Assembly (NCBI GenBank): GCA_937888765.1
Contig: CALASU010000226.1
Span: 1-11,976, forward strand
DNA length: 11,976 nucleotides
Direction of reading: 5' to 3'
Source: an uncultured Clostridia bacterium
GTDB taxonomy: Bacteria > Bacillota > Clostridia > Lachnospirales > Anaerotignaceae
Position numbers and translations under genes: made by a program. The notes under the pieces are model-generated. The model ran no database searches. It was not told where the DNA came from and worked only from the letters and a program-made list of their open reading frames with translations. Positions 1 to 6,854 of the stretch are shown piece after piece; the stretch's first letter is position 1, and each line of letters starts with the position of its first letter.

Positions 1-7
1 TTTTTGG

Positions 8-54
8 CTCGCTTTTTTCAAAAAGCGAGTGGGGTGCAGGGGCAAAGCCCCGCA
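8..54. repeat. Pair of intergenic hairpins at left window edge
   Basis: Two adjacent inverted repeats are visible. The first has 10-bp arms, CTCGCTTTTT (8-17) and AAAAAGCGAG (20-29), around a 2-nt centre. The second is a G/C hairpin with GGGGC (39-43), loop AAA and GCCCC (47-51), extended by TGC (35-37) and GCA (52-54) around a bulged A38. Neither is followed by a T-run on either strand, so neither looks like a canonical intrinsic terminator. The G/C hairpin resembles the one at 8139-8157, including a preceding GGGGT. This suggests a dispersed intergenic hairpin family, but only two copies are in view. Confidence 0.5.
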
Positions 55-86
55 TACTTCCCCAAGCGGATTTTTGAAGGGGCATG

Positions 87-118
87 GGGAAACTTTTCCC
101 AAGAAAAAAAGTTTTCCC
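87..118 (-). repeat. Degenerate relative of the lon-operon terminator hairpin
   Basis: On the minus strand this folds with GGGAAA (118-113) and CTTTT (111-107 reversed) pairing to AAAAG (97-93) and TTTCCC (92-87), with one bulged A (112). It shares a TTTTTTTCTTNGGAAAAG core with the hairpin at 178-209, about 90 bp closer to the protease gene, so the two look like diverged copies. This copy is followed by CATGCCCC rather than a U-tract, so it is probably not an efficient terminator by itself; it could act as a back-up or be a relic. Confidence 0.45.
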
Positions 119-165
119 AACAAACTTTAATCTTGCAACATTCATCATAAAAATTTCGTTTCTGC

Positions 166-209
166 TAAAAAGAAAAAGAGGAACCCTTTTCCTAAGAAAA
201 AAATTCCCC
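166..209 (-). terminator. Rho-independent terminator of the lon-containing operon
   Basis: Eight bases past the protease stop codon (217-219), the minus-strand RNA can form a 13-bp stem: positions 209-197 pair with 190-178 around the 6-nt loop CTTAGG. Four of the pairs are G.U wobbles (one near the base, three in the middle of the stem), so the hairpin is much more stable as minus-strand RNA than as plus-strand RNA. It is followed directly by a T-rich tract, TTTTTCTTTTT (177-167). The position, asymmetry and U-tail fit a terminator for the leftward operon. Confidence 0.75.
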
Positions 210-216
210 TTTAAAC

Positions 217-2619
217 TCATTCTTCTCCCTTTGCGCGCTTATCAAACGCTTTCAGTTTTTTCATAACCTTGCCGTGAACGCTGTTTGCCGGGAAATTACC
301 CGCTTTGTTTTTCTTACCTGCGGGTGTACCCATCAGCAGTTCAATGCCCTCATCAATATGTGTAATCGGATAGATATGGAACACGCCCTCTTTTACCGCT
401 TCCACAACCTCATCCTTCAGCACCAGATCCTTCACGTTGGAAACAGGGATAATCACGCCCTGCTTGCCCGTCAGACCTCTTTTCTTACACAGATCAAAGA
501 ATCCTTCGATTTTATGCGTTACGCCGCCGATTGCCTGAATTTCGCCCTTCTGGTTGACAGAGCCTGTAACCGCCAGATCCTGACGGATAGGCAATTCAGA
601 CAGGGAGGACAGAATACAGTACAGCTCCGTACTGGAAGCACTGTCCCCGTCAATGCCGTTATAATTCTGCTCGAAGCAGACACGGCAGGACAGCGACAGC
701 GGGAAGTTCTGTGCATAGGTCTGCCCTAAGAAGCCTGTGATGATCTGCACACCCTTGTCATGTGTCTGACCGCTCATGCGGGCTTCTTTTTCGATATTAA
801 CGATACCCGATTTACCCACATAGGTTGTGGCAGTGATACGGGAGGGATTCCCGAATGCATAGCTGCCCATATCCAGTACCGCAAGCCCGTTGATCTGCCC
901 GATTTCCGCACCGTCGGTATCAATCATAATCACATTTTCTTCCAGCATTTCATCCAGTTTTTCTTCATACAGCTTCATGCGCTGTTCTTTTTCAAAAATC
1001 GTCTTTTTAATATGCTCTGCCGTTACCAGTTCAGCACCCTCAAGCCCTGCCCATGTTACAGCTTCGCACAGAATTTCTGCCAGATGATTGAACCGTGTGG
1101 ACAGCTTATCCTGCCGCTCCGCAGAACGGGAGGAATATTCCACAATGGCACATACCGCACCCACATCAAATTCCAATGTTTTTTCTTTGTCCACAAACCG
1201 CTTGATGAACTGTGCAATCTTTCTTACATTTTCATCACTGCGGGGCATTTCGTAATCGAAATCGGCTCTGATTTTGAAGAATTTATCAAATTCTTCATCA
1301 TAATCACTGAGCAGATCATAATAGTAGCTGCTGCCAATCATAATGACCTTGATTTTGGCAGGAATCGGTTCAGGCTTCAATGTCGGTGCCGCCACATTCA
1401 GCAGCTGATCCCGCATGGAATCCATGCTGATTTCCTTCGTTTTCATCACACGGCGCAGTGCTTCCCAAGCCTGTGGTGTGGAAAGGATATCCTGTGCCTG
1501 CACAATCAGATAGCCGCCGTTTGCTTTATGGAACAGACCGCTCTTGATCTTCATAAAGTCAGTCGTCAGATTACCGAATTCGCTGTCATACTCCAACTCG
1601 CCCACCAGATTTGTATAAGTCGGATTGAAGGTAACCACAACAGGCGCACCCTTTGTTTCGGAATGGTCAACGATCAGATTGACCTTATATTTCAGTGTCA
1701 CATCTTCTGCGGGCTTTTTCGCAAGCATCGGCAGCAGACCCGCAAGCCCTTCCTCGCTTTCTTCCTCATCTTCGATGAACTGGCTGATATTTTCCAGTAC
1801 ATCCTCCCGCACAGCATCAATATAAGCAGTCACACGTTCATATTCCTGATAGGTTTTCTGCACTTCCGTCACATGATAACCAATAGCAGTCATACCCACA
1901 TTGTAATCCAGTTTTTCCTGTTCCTTTCTGGATTCCTTATCCAGTTCCCGCAGTTCACGCATGATACTGCCCGCTTTTTCCTGCAAAGACTGAGAATTTT
2001 TCTCAATCATATCCTTTGCTTCTTCGGAAAGATCATCGTAATCTTCATCATCCACCATCTTGCCGTCTACCACAGGCATAAAGAAAATCCCTGCATTGGT
2101 GGTCTTTACCTGAAAATCATACTCTTTCGCTACAGCACTCATTTCATCCATGAGCACATCCCGTTTTTCATCAAACTTACGGATCAGTGCATTTTTCTTT
2201 GCATCGTATTCATCTGTACGAAATGCCTTCTGCAGTTCGGATTTAAACAGCTCCACAAGCTCTGCCATATCCTCTTTAAAGCGTTTGCCTACCCCTGCTT
2301 CAAATCGCAGAGAAAGCGGGCTTCTGGGATTATGGAAATTATATACATAACACCAGTCACAGGGCACTTCCTCTGTTGCCGCCAGTTTTTCCGTGCTGTT
2401 GCGTGCATATGTTGTTTTGCCCGCGCCGGAAGGCCCCGCCATATAAATATTGTAGCCCTTCATTTTGACTGCAAGCCCAAAGTCAAACGCCTTTACCGCT
2501 CTTTCCTGCCCGATGATCCCTTCCAGCGGTTCGATTTCCGCTGTTGTCTGAAAAGAAAAATGCTCAGGAAAACAGCCGCTTTTCAGCTGTGTATAGTCCA
2601 ATTCAAAATGCTTTGTCAT
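217..2619 (-). CDS. Lon-like ATP-dependent serine protease (AAA_32 / Lon_C family)
   Basis: Predicted 800-residue ATP-dependent protease of the LonB-like group (AAA_32 plus Lon_C domains), distinct from the classical LonA. Such enzymes unfold and degrade cytosolic proteins with a Ser-Lys dyad. The N-terminal ATPase part has Walker A GPSGAGKT at 62-69, then a long charged helical insertion (about 115-300). The region HKANGGYLIVQAQD (364-377) lies where a Walker B would be but lacks the usual DE; I recall this as common in the family. The C-terminal protease domain (about 565-765) has catalytic Ser660 in DGDSAS and Lys703 in THKIEG. A Lys-rich tail (769-797) follows. I chose ATG 2619 over the in-frame ATG 2658 because AAGGAGG (2628-2634) sits 8 nt before it. 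It is the last gene of the leftward operon, 93 nt after rimI. The 93-nt gap holds a 7-bp hairpin (2692-2710) without a U-tract and no convincing promoter. Confidence 0.93.
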   Translation of the reverse strand: MTKHFELDYTQLKSGCFPEHFSFQTTAEIEPLEGIIGQERAVKAFDFGLAVKMKGYNIYMAGPSGAGKTTYARNSTEKLAATEEVPCDWCYVYNFHNPRSPLSLRFEAGVGKRFKEDMAELVELFKSELQKAFRTDEYDAKKNALIRKFDEKRDVLMDEMSAVAKEYDFQVKTTNAGIFFMPVVDGKMVDDEDYDDLSEEAKDMIEKNSQSLQEKAGSIMRELRELDKESRKEQEKLDYNVGMTAIGYHVTEVQKTYQEYERVTAYIDAVREDVLENISQFIEDEEESEEGLAGLLPMLAKKPAEDVTLKYKVNLIVDHSETKGAPVVVTFNPTYTNLVGELEYDSEFGNLTTDFMKIKSGLFHKANGGYLIVQAQDILSTPQAWEALRRVMKTKEISMDSMRDQLLNVAAPTLKPEPIPAKIKVIMIGSSYYYDLLSDYDEEFDKFFKIRADFDYEMPRSDENVRKIAQFIKRFVDKEKTLEFDVGAVCAIVEYSSRSAERQDKLSTRFNHLAEILCEAVTWAGLEGAELVTAEHIKKTIFEKEQRMKLYEEKLDEMLEENVIMIDTDGAEIGQINGLAVLDMGSYAFGNPSRITATTYVGKSGIVNIEKEARMSGQTHDKGVQIITGFLGQTYAQNFPLSLSCRVCFEQNYNGIDGDSASSTELYCILSSLSELPIRQDLAVTGSVNQKGEIQAIGGVTHKIEGFFDLCKKRGLTGKQGVIIPVSNVKDLVLKDEVVEAVKEGVFHIYPITHIDEGIELLMGTPAGKKNKAGNFPANSVHGKVMKKLKAFDKRAKGEE

Positions 2620-2627
2620 TTTATTCG

Positions 2628-2634
2628 CCTCCTT
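2628..2634 (-). promoter_or_regulatory. Ribosome-binding site fixing the Lon-like protease start
   Basis: AAGGAGG on the minus strand, 8 nt before ATG 2619. The longer in-frame start at 2658 has only a weak GGGAG upstream and would add 13 residues unlike the start of this protein family, so the shorter start is preferred. Confidence 0.85.
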
Positions 2635-2712
2635 ACAGAAAACGCCGAGAGTTCCCATAACAAGCTCCCGACGCCCCTTATTTTTATATTCATGCAGATT
2701 CTTTCTGCATTT

Positions 2713-3165
2713 TTATTCTTTTTCCTCAGAAAAATACTTCCACATGATAATGGCATCTTCTTTGGTATCGGGATAATAATTCTTGCGGATTCCCTCTGCT
2801 TTAAAACCGTATTTATGATACAGCCCCTGCGCAGGTGCATTCCCCATACGCACCTCAAGCGTGATACCATACATCTGTTTTTCTTCTGCCACTTCGATCA
2901 GTTTTTCCATCAGCATTGCACCGATGCCAAGCCCGCGTGCTTCTTCCAGTACCCCTACGTTTGTGATATGTCCTTCTATCACAACGTGCCACATCCCTGC
3001 ATAGCCGACTACCTTTCCGTCTTTTATGGCAACATAGTAAATTGCAATATTATTTTCCACTTCCTTTTCAAAATCATTCCGTGTCCATGGAATCGAAAAG
3101 GTTGCTTCCTCTACTGCCAGCACGCCGTCAATGTGCTTTGCCTCCATCGGTACGATTTCAATCAT
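2713..3165 (-). CDS. rimI: Ribosomal protein alanine N-acetyltransferase RimI
   Basis: A 150-residue GNAT-fold acetyltransferase. RimI transfers acetyl from acetyl-CoA to the N-terminal alanine of ribosomal protein bS18, and Firmicutes homologues are regularly linked to the t6A genes. Visible signatures are SIPWT at 24-28 (the RimI-typical fS-x-PW), the acetyl-CoA loop RGLGIG at 77-82, LEVRMGN at 103-109, and the C-terminal block LYHKYGF (115-121) followed by R127, YY (130-131) and EDAIIM (136-141). The usual family length is about 145-160, so it is full length. Its ATG overlaps the tsaB stop as ATGA (3162-3165), implying translational coupling. AAGGAGG lies 10 nt upstream, inside the end of tsaB. 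RimI versus another narrow GNAT is judged by motif and context; the exact substrate is inferred. Confidence 0.93.
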   Translation of the reverse strand: MIEIVPMEAKHIDGVLAVEEATFSIPWTRNDFEKEVENNIAIYYVAIKDGKVVGYAGMWHVVIEGHITNVGVLEEARGLGIGAMLMEKLIEVAEEKQMYGITLEVRMGNAPAQGLYHKYGFKAEGIRKNYYPDTKEDAIIMWKYFSEEKE

Positions 3166-3896
3166 CCTGCCGCGTCCTCCTTCGCTTTTTCTTCCGCTTC
3201 CTTCTGCAGGCGTTCTTCTCTTTCTCTTTCCGCCTGAGATTTACGCAGATAGATCAGTTCAAATGCATCGGAAGGCTTTGCAAGTCCTTCTTCAGCAAGT
3301 ACCTTGCCAAGAGCCGCCACGGAAGCCCCTCTCTGCAGACTGCAGTTTGCAGGCGCAAACAGAAACTCGGGATTCTGCTGTAATTTTTCTCTGTGTACGG
3401 GCACACCGTCCCCCAGAAACATCACTTCGGATTCCAGCATTTCCGCAATTTCAATGATTCGTTCAATGGGTTCTGCCATATGGTCTGTCAGACGGATCAG
3501 CTTGCCGTCTTCCCACATATAGAAAGCCGCATAAACCTGATTTCTTCTGGCATCCATAATGGGGCAGATAAATTTTCTGCATTCTAACATATTGTATGCG
3601 AGTGCATCCAATGTTGGCACTGCCACAATGGGCTTGTCCAGTGCAAGTGCCAGCCCCTTCGCTGTTGCCGCACCAATGCGCAGACCTGTAAAAGAGCCGG
3701 GACCTGCCGCACAGGCAATATAATCTATGGTTGCTTTATCTGTTTCTGTCTGTTCCAGCACCTGCGCAATGATCGGCATAATGGTCTGGCTGTGATTCAG
3801 TTTATAATTCAAAGTTACTTCCGCCAGCAGTTCATCATCTTCGATCAGTGCCGCACTGGCTGTCTGTCCTGTGGTATCAATTCCCAGAATTTTCAT
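3162..3896 (-). CDS. tsaB: tRNA t6A biosynthesis protein TsaB (complex dimerization subunit)
   Basis: A 244-residue ASKHA-fold protein. TsaB (YeaZ) is the non-catalytic partner that binds TsaD and TsaE, so that threonylcarbamoyl-AMP made by TsaC is transferred to A37 of ANN-decoding tRNAs. Characteristic segments are the start MKILGIDTT (1-9), NHSQTIMPII (34-43), GPGSFTGLRIG (65-75), MDARRNQVYAA (114-124) and YLRKSQAE (216-223). The last roughly 20 residues are a charged Glu/Lys/Arg-rich helix, slightly longer than in many homologues. AGGAGG stands 8 nt before the ATG, inside the 3' end of tsaE, and the gene begins only 3 nt after the tsaE stop. It overlaps rimI by 4 nt. The identification is firm from motifs and gene order. 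Confidence 0.96.
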   Translation of the reverse strand: MKILGIDTTGQTASAALIEDDELLAEVTLNYKLNHSQTIMPIIAQVLEQTETDKATIDYIACAAGPGSFTGLRIGAATAKGLALALDKPIVAVPTLDALAYNMLECRKFICPIMDARRNQVYAAFYMWEDGKLIRLTDHMAEPIERIIEIAEMLESEVMFLGDGVPVHREKLQQNPEFLFAPANCSLQRGASVAALGKVLAEEGLAKPSDAFELIYLRKSQAEREREERLQKEAEEKAKEDAAG

Positions 3897-3899
3897 TCC

Positions 3900-4334
3900 T
3901 TATCCCTCCTGTCTGATGGTAATACAGCGATAATCGTCGTTATCCTGCGTATAATCCTTTTCTACCGTAATCCAGATGGCATCCTCAGGAATCAGCCCTT
4001 TCACAAGCTCTGCCCATTCCACCAGACAGACACCCTGTCCGTAGAAAAATTCCTCGCATCCTGTATATGCCATTTCTTCCTCATCCGCAATGCGGTACAC
4101 ATCAAAATGATACAGCGGCAGTCTGCCTTCATATTCATTCATAATCGTAAAGGTCGGGCTTGTAATGTGTTCTGTGATACCAAGCCCTTTTGCAAAGCCC
4201 TTTGTGAACACAGTCTTGCCAACGCCCAGATCGCCGTTTAAGCAGTATACCTGTCCTGCCTTTGCTTCCTGCCCCAGTCTTTCCCCCAGTGCAAGTGTTG
4301 CTTCGGGGGAATAGGTTTCTATTCTCTCGTTCAT
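3900..4334 (-). CDS. tsaE: tRNA t6A biosynthesis ATPase TsaE
   Basis: A P-loop ATPase of 144 residues. TsaE (YjeE) binds the TsaB-TsaD complex and hydrolyses ATP to reset it during t6A synthesis. Walker A is GDLGVGKT (34-41), followed by the family signatures SPTFTIMNEY (59-68), HFDVYRI (76-82) and VEWAE (105-109, Walker B-like). Two nearby starts are possible. ATG 4340 leaves only 3 nt after the AAGGA at 4344-4348, whereas ATG 4334 gives a spacing of 9 nt, so I use the latter; the difference is two residues. It lies 15 nt downstream of the membrane propeller gene and 3 nt upstream of tsaB, so co-transcription is very likely. Confidence 0.95.
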   Translation of the reverse strand: MNERIETYSPEATLALGERLGQEAKAGQVYCLNGDLGVGKTVFTKGFAKGLGITEHITSPTFTIMNEYEGRLPLYHFDVYRIADEEEMAYTGCEEFFYGQGVCLVEWAELVKGLIPEDAIWITVEKDYTQDNDDYRCITIRQEG

Positions 4335-4349
4335 TTTCATCCGTCCTTA

Positions 4350-6305
4350 TTATCTAAAAATTGCTGTCATGTCCGTGTCCACAAGGTGTGTGTTTGTTCC
4401 GTCAAAGAAGAACAGATTTCCTTTCTGTTTTTCTGCATCGTATTCTTTCAGATATACCACTTTCCCGTTTCCATGATAGAAGAAAGCAAATACATCTTCG
4501 TCGATCGTTACAAACTCGTCCTCTTTCCAGCAGCAAAGTGTGCCTGTTTCGGTCTGATCTTCTGCAAACTGGATAAAATACACTTCCTCTCTGTCTGGCG
4601 CATACTGAACCCCTGCCGCAATTTCTGACAGCATGGTATGTGCAGGTCCCACTGTTTCCAGAGTACCTTTGTTATTTTCATAATTATAATAATAGCCAAG
4701 CTGATCACTGCCGCCGAGGAAATCAAGGCTTTCTACGCCCATCTGTACCGCTTCGGCTTCTTCTGCTTTTCCGATTTCCATATACATCAGAATGGATTCA
4801 CCTGTCACAGGCTCCTGTACCAGATACGCCGCATGACTGCCGTCTGCAGACACCCTAATGCTATCGGGCTGTATGCCATACCCTGTCAGGATCTCACAGT
4901 TTCCACGGGTATCTGCCAGAAATGTCTGCTGCTCGCCGTACATCAGGGACATATAGTACAGATACTGTACCATATCCAGACCACCTTCCACCGTGGAAAG
5001 TGGAATTTTTGCCGTTTCTTCCATGCGGTAACCTGCTGCATATGCACGTTCACAGTCCACGGAAACAGCAGAAATCACATTGTCCGCCACTTTTACTGAT
5101 TTGCCGCCTGTCATCACATAACATTCCTGCAGCAGAGGCTCCATGCCTTCGCCGTTTGCCATCGCTTCACGGATTTCATCTCTCAGAGCCTTTGCTTCGT
5201 AGCCTTCGTCGCCTTCCTGTAAAGCCGCATCCGCTTCCGTCATATCATCTTCAATCAGGTCTGCATACGGAATCTGCTCCGCAGATACACAGCTGTACAG
5301 CAGATCTCTGCCGTTTGGCATCAGTTCCATGTACGCAACATTTTCTGCCGCAACTGTGGGTTCTCCCTTGAAATCATAGCTGTAAATGCAATAGGATTCC
5401 TCACCCGGTGCCACAAAGTAGAGCATATCCTCTGCCAGTGCATACATCTGTACATCATCTGTCAGTTTTATGGACTCCATAGGCATATTGCAGGGTGTTA
5501 AACAAAGCATACCGTATGCATCCACATAAATCAAATACTTTCCGTCTTTGCTGAGCGTAAACACATCTTCCTGCAGATGCAGACCTTCTGCAACAACCCA
5601 TGCACTTTCGCCATCATACAGATGCAGGATCAGATTCTCTCCTTCCGCAGTCAGATATGCGGCTGTTTCGCCGTTTTCACTCGCCAGATACGCATATACA
5701 TTGTCAGCGATCCAGTCGCCCTCGGATGCGCCCTCTGCAAGTGTCTTGCGGTACAGTGTAAAACTGCCTGTTTCATCAATATTTGCAGGATAATATGCAT
5801 ATTTCCCGCTGTCCACGATTTCCGCACCCCATGCAGAATAAAAATAGTTGTATTCGCCGCCTGCGCTCAGATCCTCCTGCAGCAGATAGGACTCTGTTTT
5901 TTCATCATAGATATACAGGTCATTGTCCTTTGCATACAGCACGCCATTATCGGGCAGTTTTTTCACGATTCCCAGATCAGCCGTCCAGCAGAATGCCAGA
6001 AATGCCGCCATTACTGCAAAACCAAGCAGTATCTGCAGCAGATTGCTTTCTTTTTGGGGCTGTTTCTGCTCTTGTGCAGGCGCAGAACCCGCTTCTTCTG
6101 TTTTTGCCTCTTCCGTTTCTGCAGCAGCTTCCGTCTGTTCTTCTTCGGCTGCTTCTTCTGTTTCTTCAGTTTCTTCTGCTTTTTCTGTTTCAGCTTCTGC
6201 CGATTCCTTCAGCTCTTCTGCTTCCTGTACAGTTTCCTGCACTTCTTCCTGTTCCTCTGTATCTGCAGATTTTTTCAGTTCTTCCTGCTTTTCCAGATCA
6301 TCCAT
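4350..6305 (-). CDS. Membrane-anchored protein with acidic N-terminus and predicted beta-propeller
   Basis: A 651-residue protein of unknown function. Residues 1-86 are low-complexity and extremely acidic: about 35 Glu/Asp, with TEE and EEA repeats. One hydrophobic helix follows at about 88-107 (LLQILLGFAVMAAFLAFCW). The remainder (about 118-651) alternates short beta-strand blocks such as DNDLYIYD, SKDGKYLIYVD, MPNGRDLLYS, SADGSHAAYL and GNGKVVYL, the look of a TolB/WD40-like or DUF5050-like propeller. A helical, acidic insertion (about 345-385) interrupts it. The topology is inferred as acidic tail in the cytosol and propeller outside, but flanking charges do not settle it. AGGAGG lies 8 nt before the ATG. 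It sits 36 nt after the basic small gene and 15 nt before tsaE, within the operon. No catalytic motif was recognised, and a sensing or scaffolding role is only a guess. Confidence 0.85.
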   Translation of the reverse strand: MDDLEKQEELKKSADTEEQEEVQETVQEAEELKESAEAETEKAEETEETEEAAEEEQTEAAAETEEAKTEEAGSAPAQEQKQPQKESNLLQILLGFAVMAAFLAFCWTADLGIVKKLPDNGVLYAKDNDLYIYDEKTESYLLQEDLSAGGEYNYFYSAWGAEIVDSGKYAYYPANIDETGSFTLYRKTLAEGASEGDWIADNVYAYLASENGETAAYLTAEGENLILHLYDGESAWVVAEGLHLQEDVFTLSKDGKYLIYVDAYGMLCLTPCNMPMESIKLTDDVQMYALAEDMLYFVAPGEESYCIYSYDFKGEPTVAAENVAYMELMPNGRDLLYSCVSAEQIPYADLIEDDMTEADAALQEGDEGYEAKALRDEIREAMANGEGMEPLLQECYVMTGGKSVKVADNVISAVSVDCERAYAAGYRMEETAKIPLSTVEGGLDMVQYLYYMSLMYGEQQTFLADTRGNCEILTGYGIQPDSIRVSADGSHAAYLVQEPVTGESILMYMEIGKAEEAEAVQMGVESLDFLGGSDQLGYYYNYENNKGTLETVGPAHTMLSEIAAGVQYAPDREEVYFIQFAEDQTETGTLCCWKEDEFVTIDEDVFAFFYHGNGKVVYLKEYDAEKQKGNLFFFDGTNTHLVDTDMTAIFR

Positions 6306-6341
6306 ATTTCTTTCCTCCTGTCAGCCTTTTTGTTTTCGGCT

Positions 6342-6614
6342 TTAAAAATACCGTTTCCATACCTCCAGAGCCACACGCCCCAGACCCCTGCTGTTTTTTA
6401 CGGTTTTGTGTGCTTTTTTCCTGCGCAGAAGTTTTTTTGCTTCCCGCAGTTCTTTTTTCAATTCTTTCAGATCCGCTTTGTCAGCCGCTTTTTTTGCCGC
6501 TTTTGCCTTTTCTCCCGGCAGCTTCTTTTTCAGGGCAAGTGCCTTTTTCCCCACTTTTACGGCTTTCATCCCTTTTTTTGCGATATCCATGCCTTTTTTT
6601 GCTTTGGCATCCAT
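6342..6614 (-). CDS. Small Lys/Ala-rich basic protein, function unknown
   Basis: A 90-residue hypothetical protein with 27 Lys and 6 Arg. It has AKKG and KKA-type repeats, predicted helices over most of its length (DLKELKKELREAKKLL, about 45-60), and a C-terminal segment GRVALEVWKRYF. No signal peptide, membrane segment or named domain is seen. Lys/Ala-rich helices of this kind resemble histone H1-like or nucleic-acid-binding tails, but that is only a compositional resemblance. I chose ATG 6614 because a GAGGGGG stretch lies about 7 nt upstream. The longer frame from 6668 would start upstream of the candidate promoter -10 and adds a non-basic stretch. It is probably the first gene of the leftward operon, directly before the highly acidic membrane protein. 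Confidence 0.65.
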   Translation of the reverse strand: MDAKAKKGMDIAKKGMKAVKVGKKALALKKKLPGEKAKAAKKAADKADLKELKKELREAKKLLRRKKAHKTVKNSRGLGRVALEVWKRYF

Positions 6615-6648
6615 AAAAAGCCCCCTCTCTGAAATGATATCTGTGGCT

Positions 6649-6678
6649 ATTTTACCATAGAAGCCCATAGAAAGTCCA
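6649..6678 (-). promoter_or_regulatory. Candidate extended -10 promoter for the leftward operon
   Basis: On the minus strand, TGGTAAAAT at 6657-6649 contains the -10 hexamer TAAAAT (5 of 6 matches to TATAAT) with an immediately preceding TGN extended -10. TGGACT at 6678-6673 is a partial -35 (4 of 6) with an 18-bp spacer. It would start transcription near 6642, about 28 nt before the small basic gene. Prediction only. Confidence 0.5.
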
Positions 6679-6706
6679 TAAACTCTGCGAAACTGCAGAC
6701 AACTCT

Positions 6707-6737
6707 AATTTGTTAACAAATTATTAAATTTATTAAC
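6707..6737. promoter_or_regulatory. AT-rich palindrome and repeat; possible WalR-type operator
   Basis: AATTTGTTAACAAATT (6707-6722) is a perfect 16-bp palindrome. AATTTGTTAAC (6707-6717) recurs as AATTTATTAAC (6727-6737), exactly 20 bp or about two helical turns away. Within this, TGTTAA-N5-TATTAA (6711-6727) matches 11 of 12 defined positions of the WalR consensus TGTWAH-N5-TGTWAH. It lies about 29 bp upstream of the -35 of the M23 peptidase promoter. WalR controlling cell-wall hydrolases is established in other Firmicutes; here it is inference, and chance matches are easy in AT-rich DNA. Confidence 0.35.
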
Positions 6738-6755
6738 TTTTTGATGAAAAATTCA

Positions 6756-6784
6756 TTTACAAACAGCCTCTTTTCCTATATAAT
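6756..6784 (+). promoter_or_regulatory. Sigma-A type promoter of the M23 peptidase gene
   Basis: TTTACA (6756-6761, 5 of 6 to TTGACA) is separated by exactly 17 bp from a perfect TATAAT (6779-6784). Transcription would begin near 6791, leaving a 5' leader of about 64 nt with no obvious structured RNA element. This is the clearest promoter in the window. Confidence 0.82.
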
Positions 6785-6854
6785 ACAATTTAGTTTGAGT
6801 ATAGAAATAATTCATATTTGATATAAAGTAAACAGAAAGGCAGATTTTTCAGAT

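Noticed and set aside
2620..2658. Longer start (ATG 2658) for the Lon-like protease
   Set aside because: The weak upstream GGGAG is outcompeted by AAGGAGG 8 nt before ATG 2619, and the added residues do not fit the family.
2692..2710. Hairpin between rimI and the protease as a terminator
   Set aside because: Only a 7-bp stem with no U-tract after it on the minus strand. It may be a processing or attenuation site, but there is no evidence for that.
760..3237. 825-residue open frame on the plus strand
   Set aside because: It lies antisense to the Lon-like protease and rimI, is rich in Cys, Phe, His and Ile with no domain, and has no ribosome site. It is a shadow of the opposite coding strand.
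5577..6632. 351- and 277-residue plus-strand frames over the acidic membrane gene
   Set aside because: Their Phe/Cys/Leu-rich composition is the reverse complement of Glu/Lys/Ala-rich codons; no start context and no recognisable domain.
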